Below, one piece after another: positions 31,772 to 43,777 of a stretch of 64,000 nucleotides of DNA. The stretch comes from Brasenia schreberi. Lineage: Eukaryota > Streptophyta > Magnoliopsida > Nymphaeales > Cabombaceae. Where the stretch lies: NCBI GenBank assembly GCA_036023115.1, contig JAYKKT010000048.1:5604001-5668000 (forward strand). Reading direction: 5' to 3'. Positions within the stretch are counted from its first letter, which is position 1, and each line of letters begins with the position of its first letter. The notes below the pieces were generated by a model. The model saw only the letters and a list, made by a program, of their open reading frames with translations, searched no databases and was not told the DNA's origin. The position numbers and the translations under genes are program-made.

Positions 31772-33320
31772 TTTATTGGGTTATATTTTTGTATTAGACA
31801 TGAGGTTTCGTAGTAGTATCATATTTAACAATTATGGAGTCAAACAATTCATTTGCTTTTTGCACTCCTCAAAATTTTTGAGTAAATTAACATTACAGTC
31901 TTGGATAAGATATTGTGTTTGAGAAAGGTTTGATATTTTTTCTTTTTCTTATCAATTGCTTGTTCAACAGGAGGGTATTGTTTCTCTAAGGATATAGTCC
32001 ACACCATTTAATGTTAAGGCCAAGGGGATTCTCCTATTTCAAGTATGAAAGTTTAGGTCATTTAATTTATTTATGTTTGCCAATTCAAAGATGAACACTC
32101 TATTAGTCATATTTATAATTCTGACAAAAATCACTAGTAGATGGTCTAAAAAATTTAAATAAGAAATAAACATGTAATCACATTTAGATGAACATCTAAG
32201 GAATAGCCACAATTAACTAGCAAAGCACCTATCTGCAATAACATAAACCTATTTATATTATCATACAAATACTAATGAGCATCTCTCTGCAATTCTAAAA
32301 ACATTTCAGGTACTTAACAAGAAACACCCCTAAAAACTAGACTTTGTAATTTACCTATTTAGCAAGTTTCTATAATATATTAGAAAGCAGAAGGATAAAA
32401 TATTAATCTTTTTAGAATAACTATTCTATAAATTAAGTAAATAAGTAAGGGAAAAACAATAAATTTGTGTTTAAGGCAGTTTTGTGATTTTAAAATAATA
32501 AAATCAGCCTCAAAGGTTTTTTCCGTAAATTCACAAACAAATATTAGGTAAAATTGTAATTCATCCTACCAATAGGGCTAAATGGGTAATTTAGCTCATT
32601 GAACGAGGCAATTTCATCCAAAACCACGGCATGCTTTTTTCTTAAACCTTTACTTTTTGCTCGAAACCAAAAGAGATCTGGTTTCTTGCTTTTGCAAGAC
32701 GAAACACATAGAGGGGAGAGAGGGGGAGAGAGCGGAGGTGTATGTCGAGGGAGTTGTCTCTCTCATAAGTGAGAGTTATCTTTGTGATTTAGTGAAGGAG
32801 CAGCCAAGGGCTGACTTTCACAACCCACTCTCTCTCGTTGAGGGAGTTGTCTCTTCCTTTGTTTCCTATTTGTCATCTCTCCTTCTCTTATTTCTTGTTT
32901 GTTTCTCTTTTATATTATGTCCCTTGTATTATGTGTAGTCTTGAAGAGAACGCATAAAGAAAGAAAACAAAGAGGATTAGAAGGATTGGAAAATCATGCC
33001 AAACATTTTCTAAGATAAGTTTTCGCTTTTCCTTTTTCGTTTCCTTATACCGATGAAGAAAAATCCTAATAATTTATGTTCCTGATAACCTAAAAAAGAA
33101 GCCTCTTAGTTTCTGCTTTTGTTCCTTGATTCAAAACAACTCTCTCTCTCTTTTAAGGGATACTATGTCTTCTGTGATTTTACTTATAAGCCAAAAGCAG
33201 TACCTCTTAGATGTTGAGGACTAACCATCAAGTTCTAATACGAATATAAAGTTTGAGGCAATGAGAGAAAGACAGAAGACTTTATATTACAAAAGTTTTC
33301 ACAGGAGGGGTTTGTATTAT

Positions 33321-33484
33321 GTATCTTATATATCTAGAAATAAATTGTGTTTCTATTATATACTTTTAGGCTTCTTTCATTAACCGGTTTTCACCGTAGA
33401 GGTTTCATAGAGAAGACTTTATATTTTATATTTTATATACCTAGAAACAAAATGTGTTTCTATTATATACTTTTAGGCTTCCTT
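33321..33484. repeat. Tandem duplication inside the copia LTR
   Basis: TTTCTATTATATACTTTTAG with its flanks occurs at about 33349 and 33457 (unit about 108 bases), in the 5' LTR of the copia relic. The other LTR has one copy. Confidence 0.7.
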
Positions 33485-33689
33485 CTTTCCTCGTGTTTTT
33501 TCACTATGGGTTTCTTATTTTCGTGGTTGTGAGATTTCCGTTCTTTCCTTAATAAAACAAAAACCTTTTTATTTGAAAATGTTTTAATTTTAATAAAAAA
33601 ATATCTCATAAGATTAGGAAAGAGAATCCTTCTTTTCTCGATCCAGGGATGATAAATGATAACTTATATTTATCTGTTGGACTTTCTAA

Positions 33690-34890
33690 ACATATAAATA
33701 TCCATATATTATTCTACATGAAGATCTTCAAACACTGATTAATGAGCCCAATGAATGAACAGGCCGGAACTGTTACGGCTTGTTCAGCAACTCAATCTGT
33801 GTTCGGATCATTGGATCAATATTCTATCCAAGCAGAACTTATAAACAAGTTCAGCGAGTTGTGCAAGTCCCGCCAACTCGCATCATCCGCTATTTTTTTT
33901 TGTCTTTGGGTGAAAGTCTATCACCCGTATGAATCCAGAAACCTTAGAGGACTCAGACTAATCAATTACGGCTGCTCTCCCTTTCAGAACACGTCGCCAA
34001 GATGAGAGCCTTGCAGGGACGCCGCGAGGATTCATTTATTGTGACAGTTGGCTTAGTATATACTGAACAAAGACCAAATCAATTATGGTTCTCTACTTTC
34101 CAGTACACGGAAACCCCGTACAACTTACTGAGACACATCAGAATGACACTAGATACGTTACGTGAAGAAATAGAACCTTTTAGTCCCGGTTGCTCAACGT
34201 ATCCATTGAAATGATGGTCATTTCTCTCTCCCTGGGCGAAAGCAGCCTGGTTACAATATGATATGTTCAATACCTACGTATCAATGACCTAAAAGATCAC
34301 AGGCTTTTGGCGCGGTGCTAGATTATGGTCTGAGGTAGACATGGCCGGTTTGGACCTGGTCCGTCGGTTTGACCCAAAACCGAACTGGCCTACAAATTGT
34401 TTGGAACTGGAACTGTTGAATTCGGTTCCTAAACCATAACCTGAACCGGGTATGGCCCGATTCGGTTATGGTTTGTATATATACAAAACCGGTTCGGAAC
34501 CAAAACTGAAACTGTTGTGAAAACTGATGGATCCATCGGTTGCAGATTTGAATCTTCGGTTTCATATTCGAACCCGGATCATAAAAGCGCAACCGGATCA
34601 TAAAAGCTCAACCGGATCTGGAACCATCAAACCTGGAGCCAGACAGAAAATGTTGAATGGTTTGGTCACCGTTCATGGTTTCAGGTAACTGGGAATCAAA
34701 TATGTCTACTAAGGTAAAGGCTTTGTACGTCATATGCCCGCTTTTTAAGGATGTTGCTAATTCTCTCTCTATATATATCATTTTATGGTTTTTAAGGCTT
34801 TTAATTGTGCTATGATTTCAGGGTTACCAAGTGTATACCGCTTTTACTGAAGACATCTCCTATCTTTATAGTAATTCTTATACCACTCTT
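33690..34890 (+). repeat. Unidentified repeat unit, copy 1
   Basis: Shared blocks with 35810-36650 (same orientation) and 37225-38370 (inverted) include CAACTCGCATCATCCGCTAT, GAACACGTCGCCAA, ACCAAATCAAT, GAGACACATCAGAATG and GGTTGCTCAA. A 261-base frame at 33742 (MSPMNEQAGTVTACSATQSV) aligns with a stop-containing version in the inverted copy. I cannot identify the protein. Positions 34336-34708 look like an insertion missing from copy 2. Confidence 0.65.
34336..34708. mobile_element. Possible non-autonomous TIR element
   Basis: The left end TAGACATGGCCGG and right end TATGTCTA are short inverted termini. The interior is full of CCGGTT/AACCGG words. Copy 2 of the surrounding repeat has no corresponding sequence at this point. 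The flanks CTGAGG and CTAAGG are nearly alike but do not give a clean target-site duplication. Confidence 0.4.
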
Positions 34891-35809
34891 AAATTATTTT
34901 GATGTTGTTCATAGAATAAATATGTCATGTCTCAAGTAGTGTTGCCAACATTTTCGTATCATTTGTTTGTGTCTGGTCCTATTCCCATCCATTAGTCCGA
35001 TGATGATGACAATGATCATGTAATTGATCATGATGATCCAACATGAGAGAGTCATTGGGGTTGTAGTTATTTGATAAATGTCACAAGAACTAACGTTTGA
35101 TAATCTTTCTCTTCTTTTCAAATCCAATTAACCAAAATGCATATCAAATTGAATTATTAACCAAATAGGTCGAGGAATACTTGACTTGTGTGTGAGAACA
35201 CACACACACATATAATATGTCGCATTTTTGCTCCATACATATTTATTACCTGATGGGGAAAAGAGAACCCAAAACCCTACTTGCCCTAACCTATCATTGA
35301 CATGCACTGTCAGTATTATAAATACATTATTCATCATCAAAAACAAGAATCATTTAATAATTAAGAAAGAGATGAGAACTAATCAATATTATGAATAGTA
35401 TCATCTCTCAATCTTCTCAATAATAAGTATTCTTTGAAATAATAAATCGTACTAGCATTGAGATCTTGTATATGACACACTTGAGTGTCACAACCAAGAG
35501 ATTAGGTTTAATACTGTAAAAGAGAAGGTTAGAATACCGCTATTTTTTAAGACACGATCTTTAATCAGTATCAAATAACTGGAAATAACTGACACCAACA
35601 AACACCTCAAGAATACAATGAAGTCCCTTAGTTCGTCTTACACGATCCCAGTTAAGTCTTAGACAAACCTTTAAATTTTTTTAAGTCAAAGATTTATAAT
35701 TGAAATGTTATCATTTAATTGTGTTTTTTCCACGAATTTAGTACATCAAAATAGTTTTCTAGTTTAAACACACATAGCTAAAAGCGCAGACTAGAACACG
35801 GTGTTCTTT
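34891..35809. other. Dispersed repeat copy 2 and unassigned DNA
   Basis: 34900-35460 is the second copy of the repeat at 24060-24620. 35470-35809 shows no recognisable feature. Confidence 0.45.
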
Positions 35810-36445
35810 AGCTAGAACTTAAGGATCAGTGAGCCAGCTCCGTCCTCAGCTCATTCAGACGACGAACCAAACATGAACAAGTTCAACGAGAGCTGATCGC
35901 ACCCATTCACATGTGTTGAGAAAGTCCCACCAACTCGCATCATCCGCTATTTCTTTTTTTGTTTGCTTAGGTGAAGTCGATCACCGGTATCCAGAAACAC
36001 AAATCGACCCAGACTAGTCAATCACGACTGCTCTCCCTTCCAGAACACGTCGCCAACTCTAACATAAGAAACTTGCAGGGCGCACGCGAGGATTAATTTA
36101 TTGTGACAGTTGGCTGAGTATAAACACAACAAAAACCAAATCAATCATGGCTGCTCTCCCTTCCGGTACACGAAGACCCTGTACAAATTACTGAGACACA
36201 TCAGAATGGCACGAGATACGTTACGAGACGAAAGAGAACCTTTTAGGACCGGTTGCTCAATAGATACAACGTATCTTCAATAATGTTCATCTCTCTCTCT
36301 TTCTTCCTGCGAAAGCAGACGACAGGCATTGCTGTTGGCTACAATATTTGGATGTTCTATACCTACACGGAATGGCATGCAAAGATATATGATGGACAAT
36401 ATGGCTTAGATCATGGTCGATGCCAGCTTTTTATGGTGTTTGCTG

Positions 36446-36542
<97 letters not shown>

Positions 36543-36650
36543 TTTTAAGGCTTCTAATTGCGTTTTGATTTGAGGTTGCTAAGCTCATCTCCTTCCTTTT
36601 TATTAAGGTCATACCTCATTTTTATAATAATTTCTATACTACCCTTATGT
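35810..36650 (+). repeat. Unidentified repeat unit, copy 2
   Basis: A direct copy of the 33690-34890 unit, partial at its left end and interrupted by a long TA microsatellite. It contains TATAAAC at 36119 and an ATGGCTGCTCTCCCTTC start at about 36147 that opens only a very short frame. Confidence 0.6.
36450..36538. repeat. (TA)n microsatellite, about 88 bp
   Basis: Uninterrupted alternating TA, the longest pure dinucleotide run in the window. Confidence 0.97.
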
Positions 36651-36862
36651 CCTTAGAGCATGTTCTTCTACATCATACATCACGATGTCTCCTTTTCTTT
36701 CCTCCAGCATGCATCCATCGCGACGATAATTTGTTTGTCCTTTCTCCTTTTGGACTCTCTCATTTCTACACTCTCTTTTCTAATCTCTCATTTTCCTTGT
36801 CTTTTCTCTTAAGAAATACGAGTCCAACCACATCTTTATTGATAATTATGCACATGGACTAT

Positions 36863-36918
<56 letters not shown>

Positions 36919-37224
36919 GCATTAAACAAAGTGTAAAAGCTGACATATAACGTATAAAGGTATATAATACATCAAATCATGATCTAAAACATATTGTCCA
37001 TCATATATCTTTGCATGAACAGCATTTCAATGGTTAGGGCTTGGTTTTACTTATTTCAATCTGGAAATTAGTCGCATTTAAAATGGGCTTCTTTTGGTGG
37101 TTAGAACCATCAGAAAAGTTTTTTAAACCCTTTCATTACGATTTGTTCTGTGGACGACCATTGAAAGGTGCTTTCCCAAAGATTACAATCTCAAACCTGT
37201 GTTTAGCAACAGGTTGTAAAAGCT
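36651..37224. other. Unassigned DNA with (CT)n at 36864-36916
   Basis: 36700-36840 resembles 23694-23830, with T/C-rich sequence and an ACATCTTTATTGAT-like block. A CT microsatellite follows. No gene recognised. Confidence 0.5.
36864..36916. repeat. (CT)n microsatellite
   Basis: About 53 bases of CT. Confidence 0.95.
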
Positions 37225-37848
37225 ACTCTTTCCTATTGTGACGTATCTGATGTCATTTTGATGTGTCCCGGTGACTTGTACCAGATTTCCGTGTACCGAG
37301 AGGGGGAGCAGCCATGATTGATTTGGTTTTTGTTGTGTATATACCAAGTCAGATTTCACAATAAATGAATCCCCACGGCGGGCCTGCGGAGTTTCTCATC
37401 TTAGAGCTGACGACGTGTTGGCTCCTCCACCGAAGAACCTTCCGGGTACTTCGTCTAAACAAAATATTATATATATAAATCGGATGATGCGAATGGGTGG
37501 ACTAATTGCACAACGCATGTGAATGGGTGGGATCATGTTTGGTTCGTCATCCAAATGAGCTGGGAAGGAGCCGGCTCATTATTCTTTTAATTCTAGCTCA
37601 AGAACACTGTTTTTTATTAAGCCCATTTAGTTATATGTGTGTTTTGTCTCTGGCAATAGATCATGCAATTAGGAAGGTTGGCTCCCATCCCTAATTGCAT
37701 GAATTATTTCTGATAATGAAAGAAACACTTTTAGTTTAATAGTTTTGGAAAAAATATTTTCTAGATTTTCTGTGAAGGGTATAAAATCGGCAATTCACGA
37801 ATAAGTCTTTTCACTCAAGAGGAAACGGTATATGAAAGGTTGGAGAGC

Positions 37849-37891
<43 letters not shown>

Positions 37892-38370
37892 GAAACTACA
37901 GAAAAAATTACATATCAACTTCTTGTGATAATAGCCTCTTAGAAACCCTTCTAAAGAGGAGACAATCTTGGTTGATCGAAGGTCAAGGGACGCCGCTGCC
38001 TGCCAGTTGCCTCTATCTAATTCGCTTCTGCACCATCGCGAAACTCTACATGTATGTGCTGGAAAACTATGTTCATGAACTAATAGTCCGCAAAACGTAA
38101 TTAAATGATAAAATTTCAATTTTACTAGAAAATATAATGCTTTGACACAAATCCTTACCAAAAGACCACTTATAATCAAAATATGTAAAGATGCCTTCTA
38201 ACTTCAACGAGCATCTCATATTCAGCTCTTTTAACCTGGTTGTGTTCCGTTTAATGTCATCTAGTGATCCAAACGCTGATAGAGTTGCTGAACAAGCCGT
38301 AGCAGTCCCGGCCTGTTAAGTCATTGGGCTCATTCACCAGTCTGCCTGAAGATCTTTAAGCAGAACAATA
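37225..38370 (-). repeat. Unidentified repeat unit, copy 3 (inverted)
   Basis: Its reverse complement matches the units at 33690-34335 and 35810-36290, for example AACAGGCCGGGACTGCTACG (minus strand, about 38320) against the same words at 33762. An AT microsatellite at 37852-37888 interrupts it. With copies 1 and 2 it forms a long imperfect inverted repeat. Confidence 0.65.
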
Positions 38371-38559
38371 TATGGATTTTATATATTTATAGAGCCCAAC
38401 CCATAAATGCTGAAGACCGAGTATTTTGAAAAAAAATTCTTCAAAAAACTCCAATAAAACTTTTTTCTGCAAATGATAACTTGAATATTAAATTGGCCGG
38501 TCCTATTACAATAGGTTGACAACTTTCTTGCCTGCACACACGCAATTAAAAATTGAATA

Positions 38560-38769
38560 ATCCTATTGACTTGTAAGATGATATCTTCTAATCCGAGGGA
38601 TTTAATCGATAGAATATAGGTAGCTGGCTCGAATTGACGAAGGAGTTGCTTTGACCAGACATATTAATCATTTTCCCAATTGATGAAGATAAATGTGTGT
38701 GCACGCGGATCTTTCAGACAATAGCGGGGGTGCAAAAACCGCTTGTATTCTATTTGCTTCCCATTGATA
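38560..38769 (+). pseudogene. Duplicated glucanase promoter fragment, left of the copia insertion
   Basis: The reverse complement of 38560-38700 matches 29495-29640 upstream of the glucanase ATG, sharing CTTCATCAATTGGGAAAAT, CGTCAATTCGA and GCAGATAT/GGATTAG-type words. 38715-38769 matches the 5' UTR (CAATAGCGGGGGTGCAAAAA against CAATCGTGGGTTGCAGAAA). It ends where the copia LTR starts. The fragment would be transcribed on the plus strand, opposite to the functional gene. Its TATA box is not conserved. Confidence 0.7.
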
Positions 38770-39646
38770 TGTTGGATTTAATGTTAATTAAATTGGGTTA
38801 ATTAAACTCATGTACATTAATAAAATTTAACTCATGCTCATATTCCAATTAATTGATGCATCATTGATATATGTGAAAGTCTTAAAGTGTAAAAAGTCAC
38901 ATTTGAGAGACTTTGTGCATGTGATGACCAAGAGGAGACAAAGTTTAGGCCCATATTGAAGAATGAGATAAACCCATATGCCTTTTTATATAATTGGTAG
39001 GTTATAAACCTTAATTCAAAGAGTTTGGAGAGGACATGGTAGACCAAAGGCATGGGTTGGGCTATGTTTGGGTCTTCAATCTATCTTTTTGCACGAAAAA
39101 CTTTTGATTTAACGATTAAAAGTGCTTACATAGAAACAATTATGAGACAGAGAGATGCATCATTTAGATCGGATCCATGATTTGTGATCCAACATACTAT
39201 CTATAAATAAGATATTAGAGTTCCCTAATCAGTTCCTTTTGCATGAACATTCTTACTCCTCCCATCTTTGTTCTCCGCTCTCCCTCTGCGGTTGTGTGCT
39301 TGCGACTACTTCCAGTCATCCTTCATCTCCAGCCATGGGCGACTGAGGCATAGTCGAAGTTGACTCGAAATCATGTATGTGCCTTTAAGTTATATATGCA
39401 TTTTACCTTAGGAAGAAGGTGTAGGTACCTATACGTATTGTATAGTGAGGTGCTGATTTTTGTAAGGCAAGTTCGCAAGGACAACTCATACAAATATGTA
39501 TATTTTCTTATTACTGCTTCTACTTTTGTTTTTTGTACGGTTTGTCTATAGCTTACATTGGATTTGTGGTTGTTATTGATTGAGCCATGTTTACATTTGT
39601 TGCATATTGGTTTATTATGCATGTATTTCTACGGATTTTGCCAACA
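38770..39646 (+). repeat. Copia 5' LTR
   Basis: 877 bases, TGTTGG to CCAACA. TATA box CTATAAATAAG at 39201-39211. It matches 60340-61184 with scattered substitutions, so the insertion is not recent. Confidence 0.85.
39202..39208 (+). promoter_or_regulatory. Copia LTR TATA box
   Basis: TATAAAT, conserved in the 3' LTR at 60744-60750. Confidence 0.6.
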
Positions 39647-40020
39647 TTCTTAGAGAAATCAATATTTTCTATAGTAAACATGTTTACGACTGTTACCCTC
39701 TAACCTAAGGTCGACTTAATCTTCATGCCAGAAAAGTTTGTTGGTCCCCATTTTAAATGTTGACAACAACATATGAAAATTTGGTTAACCATATTAGGGT
39801 TGCATTTGTATATTGAGTCGAATTATCCCTAACCCGATGATACTGCCCCTAGAAGCATGGATAAAATCACAAAGTGGAAGGAGAAATACACCCTTTGGCA
39901 GTGTTGTATATTATCGATGCTATTGAATATTTTATTCGACATTTATAGTTCTTTGTTTTCCACAACAATGAAAGATCTGTGGACTACCTTGGATCGAAAA
40001 TACAACACTGAAGACCTTAG
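39647..40020 (+). pseudogene. Copia gag, N-terminal part
   Basis: Translation gives MPEKFVG, MDKITKWKEKYTLWQC, TMKDLWTTLDRKYNTEDL (39857-40020), the standard copia gag region. The reading frame stops at CTTAG, where the outer Tat element is inserted, and continues at 56232 (LSFKKYSVAKFF) after removal of one TSD copy. Confidence 0.8.
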
Positions 40021-42227
40021 TATAGACGTGAAATTTTCACTTCAAGCCTATGTAGAGACTTGAAATAAAATTTCCAACTCTACTTTATGTGTGAGCGTGT
40101 CAGCTAGTTTCAAAAACTAGAAAAGAGTATGAAAATCTGAGTGTGCCAACTAGTTTCAAAAACTAGCAAAGTGTATGAAAATCTGACTCAATTGGCAATT
40201 TATGGCTAAGCGGGCTCTTTTCGCTTTAGGCCTTCTTGAACTGATCCTCAAGGGTCAGCCTAAACGCTTAGGGATTTCAAATACATAGGTGATATTTCCA
40301 AATTCACATGAATATAAGGTGTTTGTCAAGAACAAATGGGTGCACTTGGTTTCAAGTTTGCAAAATCAACAAGTTCTGAAAAACAGAAATTGGTTCTATT
40401 TTCAAAGCTTGTTCCTGAAATTTTCTTGATAGCCTAGAGATCTCCAAAATTCACAAAAAATTTAAAGGCTATAGCCTGAAATGTTGAGATCTTAAGACAC
40501 TTTTTATCTTAAATTTTAGGAATAGAAATCAAAAAAATTAAATCAGATACTGGACTCAACTCAACAACTTAAGGGCGTTTTGTGATAGAATCCTAGAGGC
40601 TTAAAGAATCCTTTGTATCTTGGTGTATAGAATTCCAAATATTATGATCTTAATCTTTTTGGAAAGCTATGGATGTTATCTTTCTGATGAGACTAATTTT
40701 ATCAAATTTGGTTTTATATAAAAAGAGATATGAGACTTTTACCCAACTCCTATTGCAGGAAAACTGACTATGCAGAAAACAAAATTGAGTTTATCCGATC
40801 TTATTCAATTTTATTCACGCAGTTATACGGTCCTAAAATTCTTGCCAATTTTATTTCTAATGTGTTTATGTGTGTAGATATTGTGCCTAAAATTTCAGAG
40901 CATTTGGATCCAATATTAGAAAATAAAAATTACAACAATCAAGGTATGCAAATGCTGGAAAACCAGAATTTCATTTTTAGAACATACATGAATGCAAACT
41001 CACCCGAATTTAAATTGCAACAACCCAACAACACAAAATAAATTGCTGAAGGGAAATGAATGAAAATATATATCTTAAGTATAGAGGGGATTAGAGAATA
41101 TAGAGTATTTATAGAATATATTAGGGTATAATCAAGAAATCAAACACATAGAGTGTATAAGTAAGAATAGAAAATTTGCAGCACATCTACTTCTTATTAC
41201 ATCATGGGGGAAGACAAAACTCTATAAATATAACCCCTTTCAAATTGAATATGAAGAAGAGATATAGAAGAACAAGAGATGATAAATACTTACAAGGATT
41301 TTCCCAATAATCGGATCCAAGGGATGAATCTCGACCCTCACTCTCCCCTTGATTCTCTCTTTGTTTCTCACTCACGACTCCCCAATGTTTGTAGCAATTG
41401 GCCTAACATCTACACTCTTTTCACCTCTCTCTACTCTTTCCTAGTAGCTCTCACACCTCACAAAACCCTCAAAGTGCTAGCCTCTCTCTCTCTCCTCCAA
41501 GATGATTCACGCTCCCCCCATTGGCCTCAATTTATAGGCCAAGGGGACGCTCTTCTAGGCCCTTCTTTGGGGCGGGTGACCCAAGGGTCCAAACCCAGCC
41601 CCAAGACCCATCAAATCACGTGACTTTGGTAGTCCCTTATGGTCCAATATGGACCAGCCCCATGTGGGCTAGTTTAGTCTTGAGTCTTATGCCTTGGTCC
41701 TAGCCGATTGGACTTGAAGGCACTCGGCTAGGCTTGTTTTAAGGCCTTAATCAACCTTGCTTGATGGCTCTTCTTCAATTTGCTTGATTTGTGTTGATAT
41801 GTGGGTTGGATATACATTTGATAAACCTTTAGAATCAGCTCCTAAGCTCAATCATTTTCAATTTGCATAAGCTGGCCAATCCTTATCTCAAGGTTGTACT
41901 TGATCCAAACGACTCCTTGACTTAATCAATAACCAACTCAAGCTGCCTTGATGTTGGCCCATTTAATTTGATTTGTTGAGGAAGATATTTTTGACTTAGT
42001 CCATTCATTTGCTTCCGGGCTTGAGCTCAATCTTGGATTGAATTGGACCCCAAATGTTCGCCTGATTTGATTGAATCATTTGGGCTTTTTAATTTTAATT
42101 TAAAATCTTTAATTTTGAAACATTTTTAAAAGATTTGATCTTTTTCTTTAAAACAAAAGGTTTTAAATCATTTGAATTTTCCAAATTTGGGAGTGTTAGG
42201 AAAAAGATTTTTTTTAGGGTATTTACA
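40021..42227 (-). repeat. Outer element 3' LTR
   Basis: About 2.2 kb, plus-strand ends TATAGACG (a mutated TGTAGACG) and GGGTATTTACA. The 5' LTR lacks about 550 bases present here at about 40390-40940. Confidence 0.85.
41530..41536 (-). promoter_or_regulatory. LTR TATA box inside an inverted repeat (outer element, 3' LTR)
   Basis: Minus strand TTGGCCTATAAATTGAGG, with inverted arms TTGGCC (41521-41526) and GGCCAA (41537-41542). Confidence 0.65.
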
Positions 42228-42230
42228 AAT

Positions 42231-42240
42231 GCCCCTCTTT
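42231..42240 (-). promoter_or_regulatory. Polypurine tract of the outer element
   Basis: Minus strand AAAGAGGGGC lies three bases before the 3' LTR start, the expected position for plus-strand priming. Confidence 0.6.
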
Positions 42241-42969
42241 GGCATTAATCTAAATTTATTTAGATAATGGCAAAGAAGAAAATACCCTTTTTTTATTTGC
42301 TTCCCAAATTATCTTGAGAATATGAATCATCCTTCATTTCATAAAACCCTTTTCCTTGGATTATAGAGGAGGGGATTTTAGCTAAAGGGGAGTTGACTCA
42401 CATTGAGTGCTTGTCCTTAACATGATCATGCATGAACGACTTTGGATGTATGCATGCATAGTGTGTGATACAAATGAAGTGTGGAGTTTTAGAGACTCAT
42501 TTAAGAGATGGGTGAGCTTGAGGAGAAGCCTATGAAGGCCGGCTGCCCCAAGTGAGACAATCCTATGTCGTTTGACATTTCGGGTTTTCAAAATTCATTT
42601 TCAAAAGGGAACTCCTTTTAGCTTCAATCAAAAGGAGTTCCAATTTTGCATATTTTCCTTCATTTAGGTTTCAATACCTACTACTTAATAGAGGTTTTGT
42701 AGGAAATTTTGGAAAATATTTCAAAATTCTGTTTCCCACACAACAAAGTTTAATTCTCAAACAAAATGAAATCCAAATAAGTACATTCTATTCCTACTTT
42801 AGGATTTTCATGGATAAACCTTTCAACATTGGGATAAGTTGTAGGGTTTTGGAAAAGAGTTACCACGGTCTCTTCTGAAGCGTCCCATGGTTTAAGGCAA
42901 AGAGATGGAAAATTGTTCTTTTTGAGCTTTGGCATTTTCCTTTCCTATCTTTTTTTCTTTTTCTCATTC

Positions 42970-43210
42970 AAAGAGAAGACCTCTTTTGGAAAATTTTTTG
43001 TATTCCCTCTTTCTATCAGAAGGGAAGACCTCTTTTTGGAGGAGTTTTTACATTCTTTTTTTCTTCTTCTTTTTTTTCTTTTAAAGAGAAGACCTCTTTC
43101 GGAGGAATTTTTGTATTCCCTCTTTCTATTCGAAGGGAAGACCTCTTTATGGAGGAGTTTTTGTATTCTCTTTTCTTTTGAATTTTGCCAATTTTCCTTT
43201 TGGAGAGAGA
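42970..43210. repeat. Degenerate tandem repeats (about 50-60 bp units)
   Basis: At least four units contain GAAGACCTCTTT and GGAGGA-TTTTT-GTATTC, starting near 42975, 43023, 43086 and 43138. They lie in the outer element between the integrase remnant and the 3' LTR, outside any recognised coding domain. Confidence 0.85.
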
Positions 43211-43777
43211 AGTAAAATAGAGGGAAAACTTATTTCTTTCGCTACTCGATTCAACCAAGATCATCCCATTTCTTAATAGCATCTACCATTTGAAAATATT
43301 TTGCTATATTGAACAAGGCTTCATTTTGTAAGCCAAGGATTTTTGAAATGTTACCAAATAATTTTTTTTAAAACTGTACTTTTCATAAAGCATCGATTCC
43401 CTCATTTAGAGTCATACAATCAATCTTGATCCTTCTTTCAAGAAATTCAAAGGAGATCCATTTTAAATTCTTTTCAAAAGAATTTAACATAGGCCCTATA
43501 CATGATATTTTTTTCAAGTATTGGCCATTTATAGGGTCTACTAAATTTCTGCCCTCAACATCAATCAACCAATATGCATTATTGATTTTTGTTTGCTGCC
43601 CCTTTTATGACATGGGGACATTCCTACTAGGGCTGTGATGCATGACATGTAAAAATGTATTCCATATGATATGATGGAGATACATGCTTTATGAGATGAT
43701 GAATATATTCAGTCTCTATGAAAATATTTTTAGGGAATACATTCTAAATGCCCTAGTTTGGTGGAGATGAGTCGTAT

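Larger units (their letters stand above)
29710..33660 (-). mobile_element. Ty1/copia-like LTR retrotransposon relic
   Basis: Direct repeats at about 29710-29997 and 33370-33660 (sharing ATTATATACTTTTAGGCTTC and a long AAAAAAATATCTCAT block) look like LTRs. On the minus strand just inside the 5' LTR is CGTATTAGAAC (33242-33232), a degraded initiator-Met primer site. Gag sequence at 31771-31577 (VVEHVNEILVIVRDLD, then ILNSLPFSWNMI) is followed by a decayed zinc knuckle (KMGRLKKNCYNK near 31390) and, after large deletions, copia RNase H at 30424-30206 (SIVIYCDNNIAITVIKS, NNSRSKHIMIKYYYI). Integrase and most of RT are gone. It lies just upstream of the glucanase promoter. Confidence 0.75.

Noticed and set aside
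36253..36612. Frames with long Tyr-Ile repeats on both strands
   Set aside because: They are translations of the TA microsatellite at 36450-36538. The same applies to 25201-25530, 26422-26829 and 61118-61390.
42913..43215. Phenylalanine-rich plus-strand frame
   Set aside because: Produced by the T-rich tandem repeats at 42970-43210.
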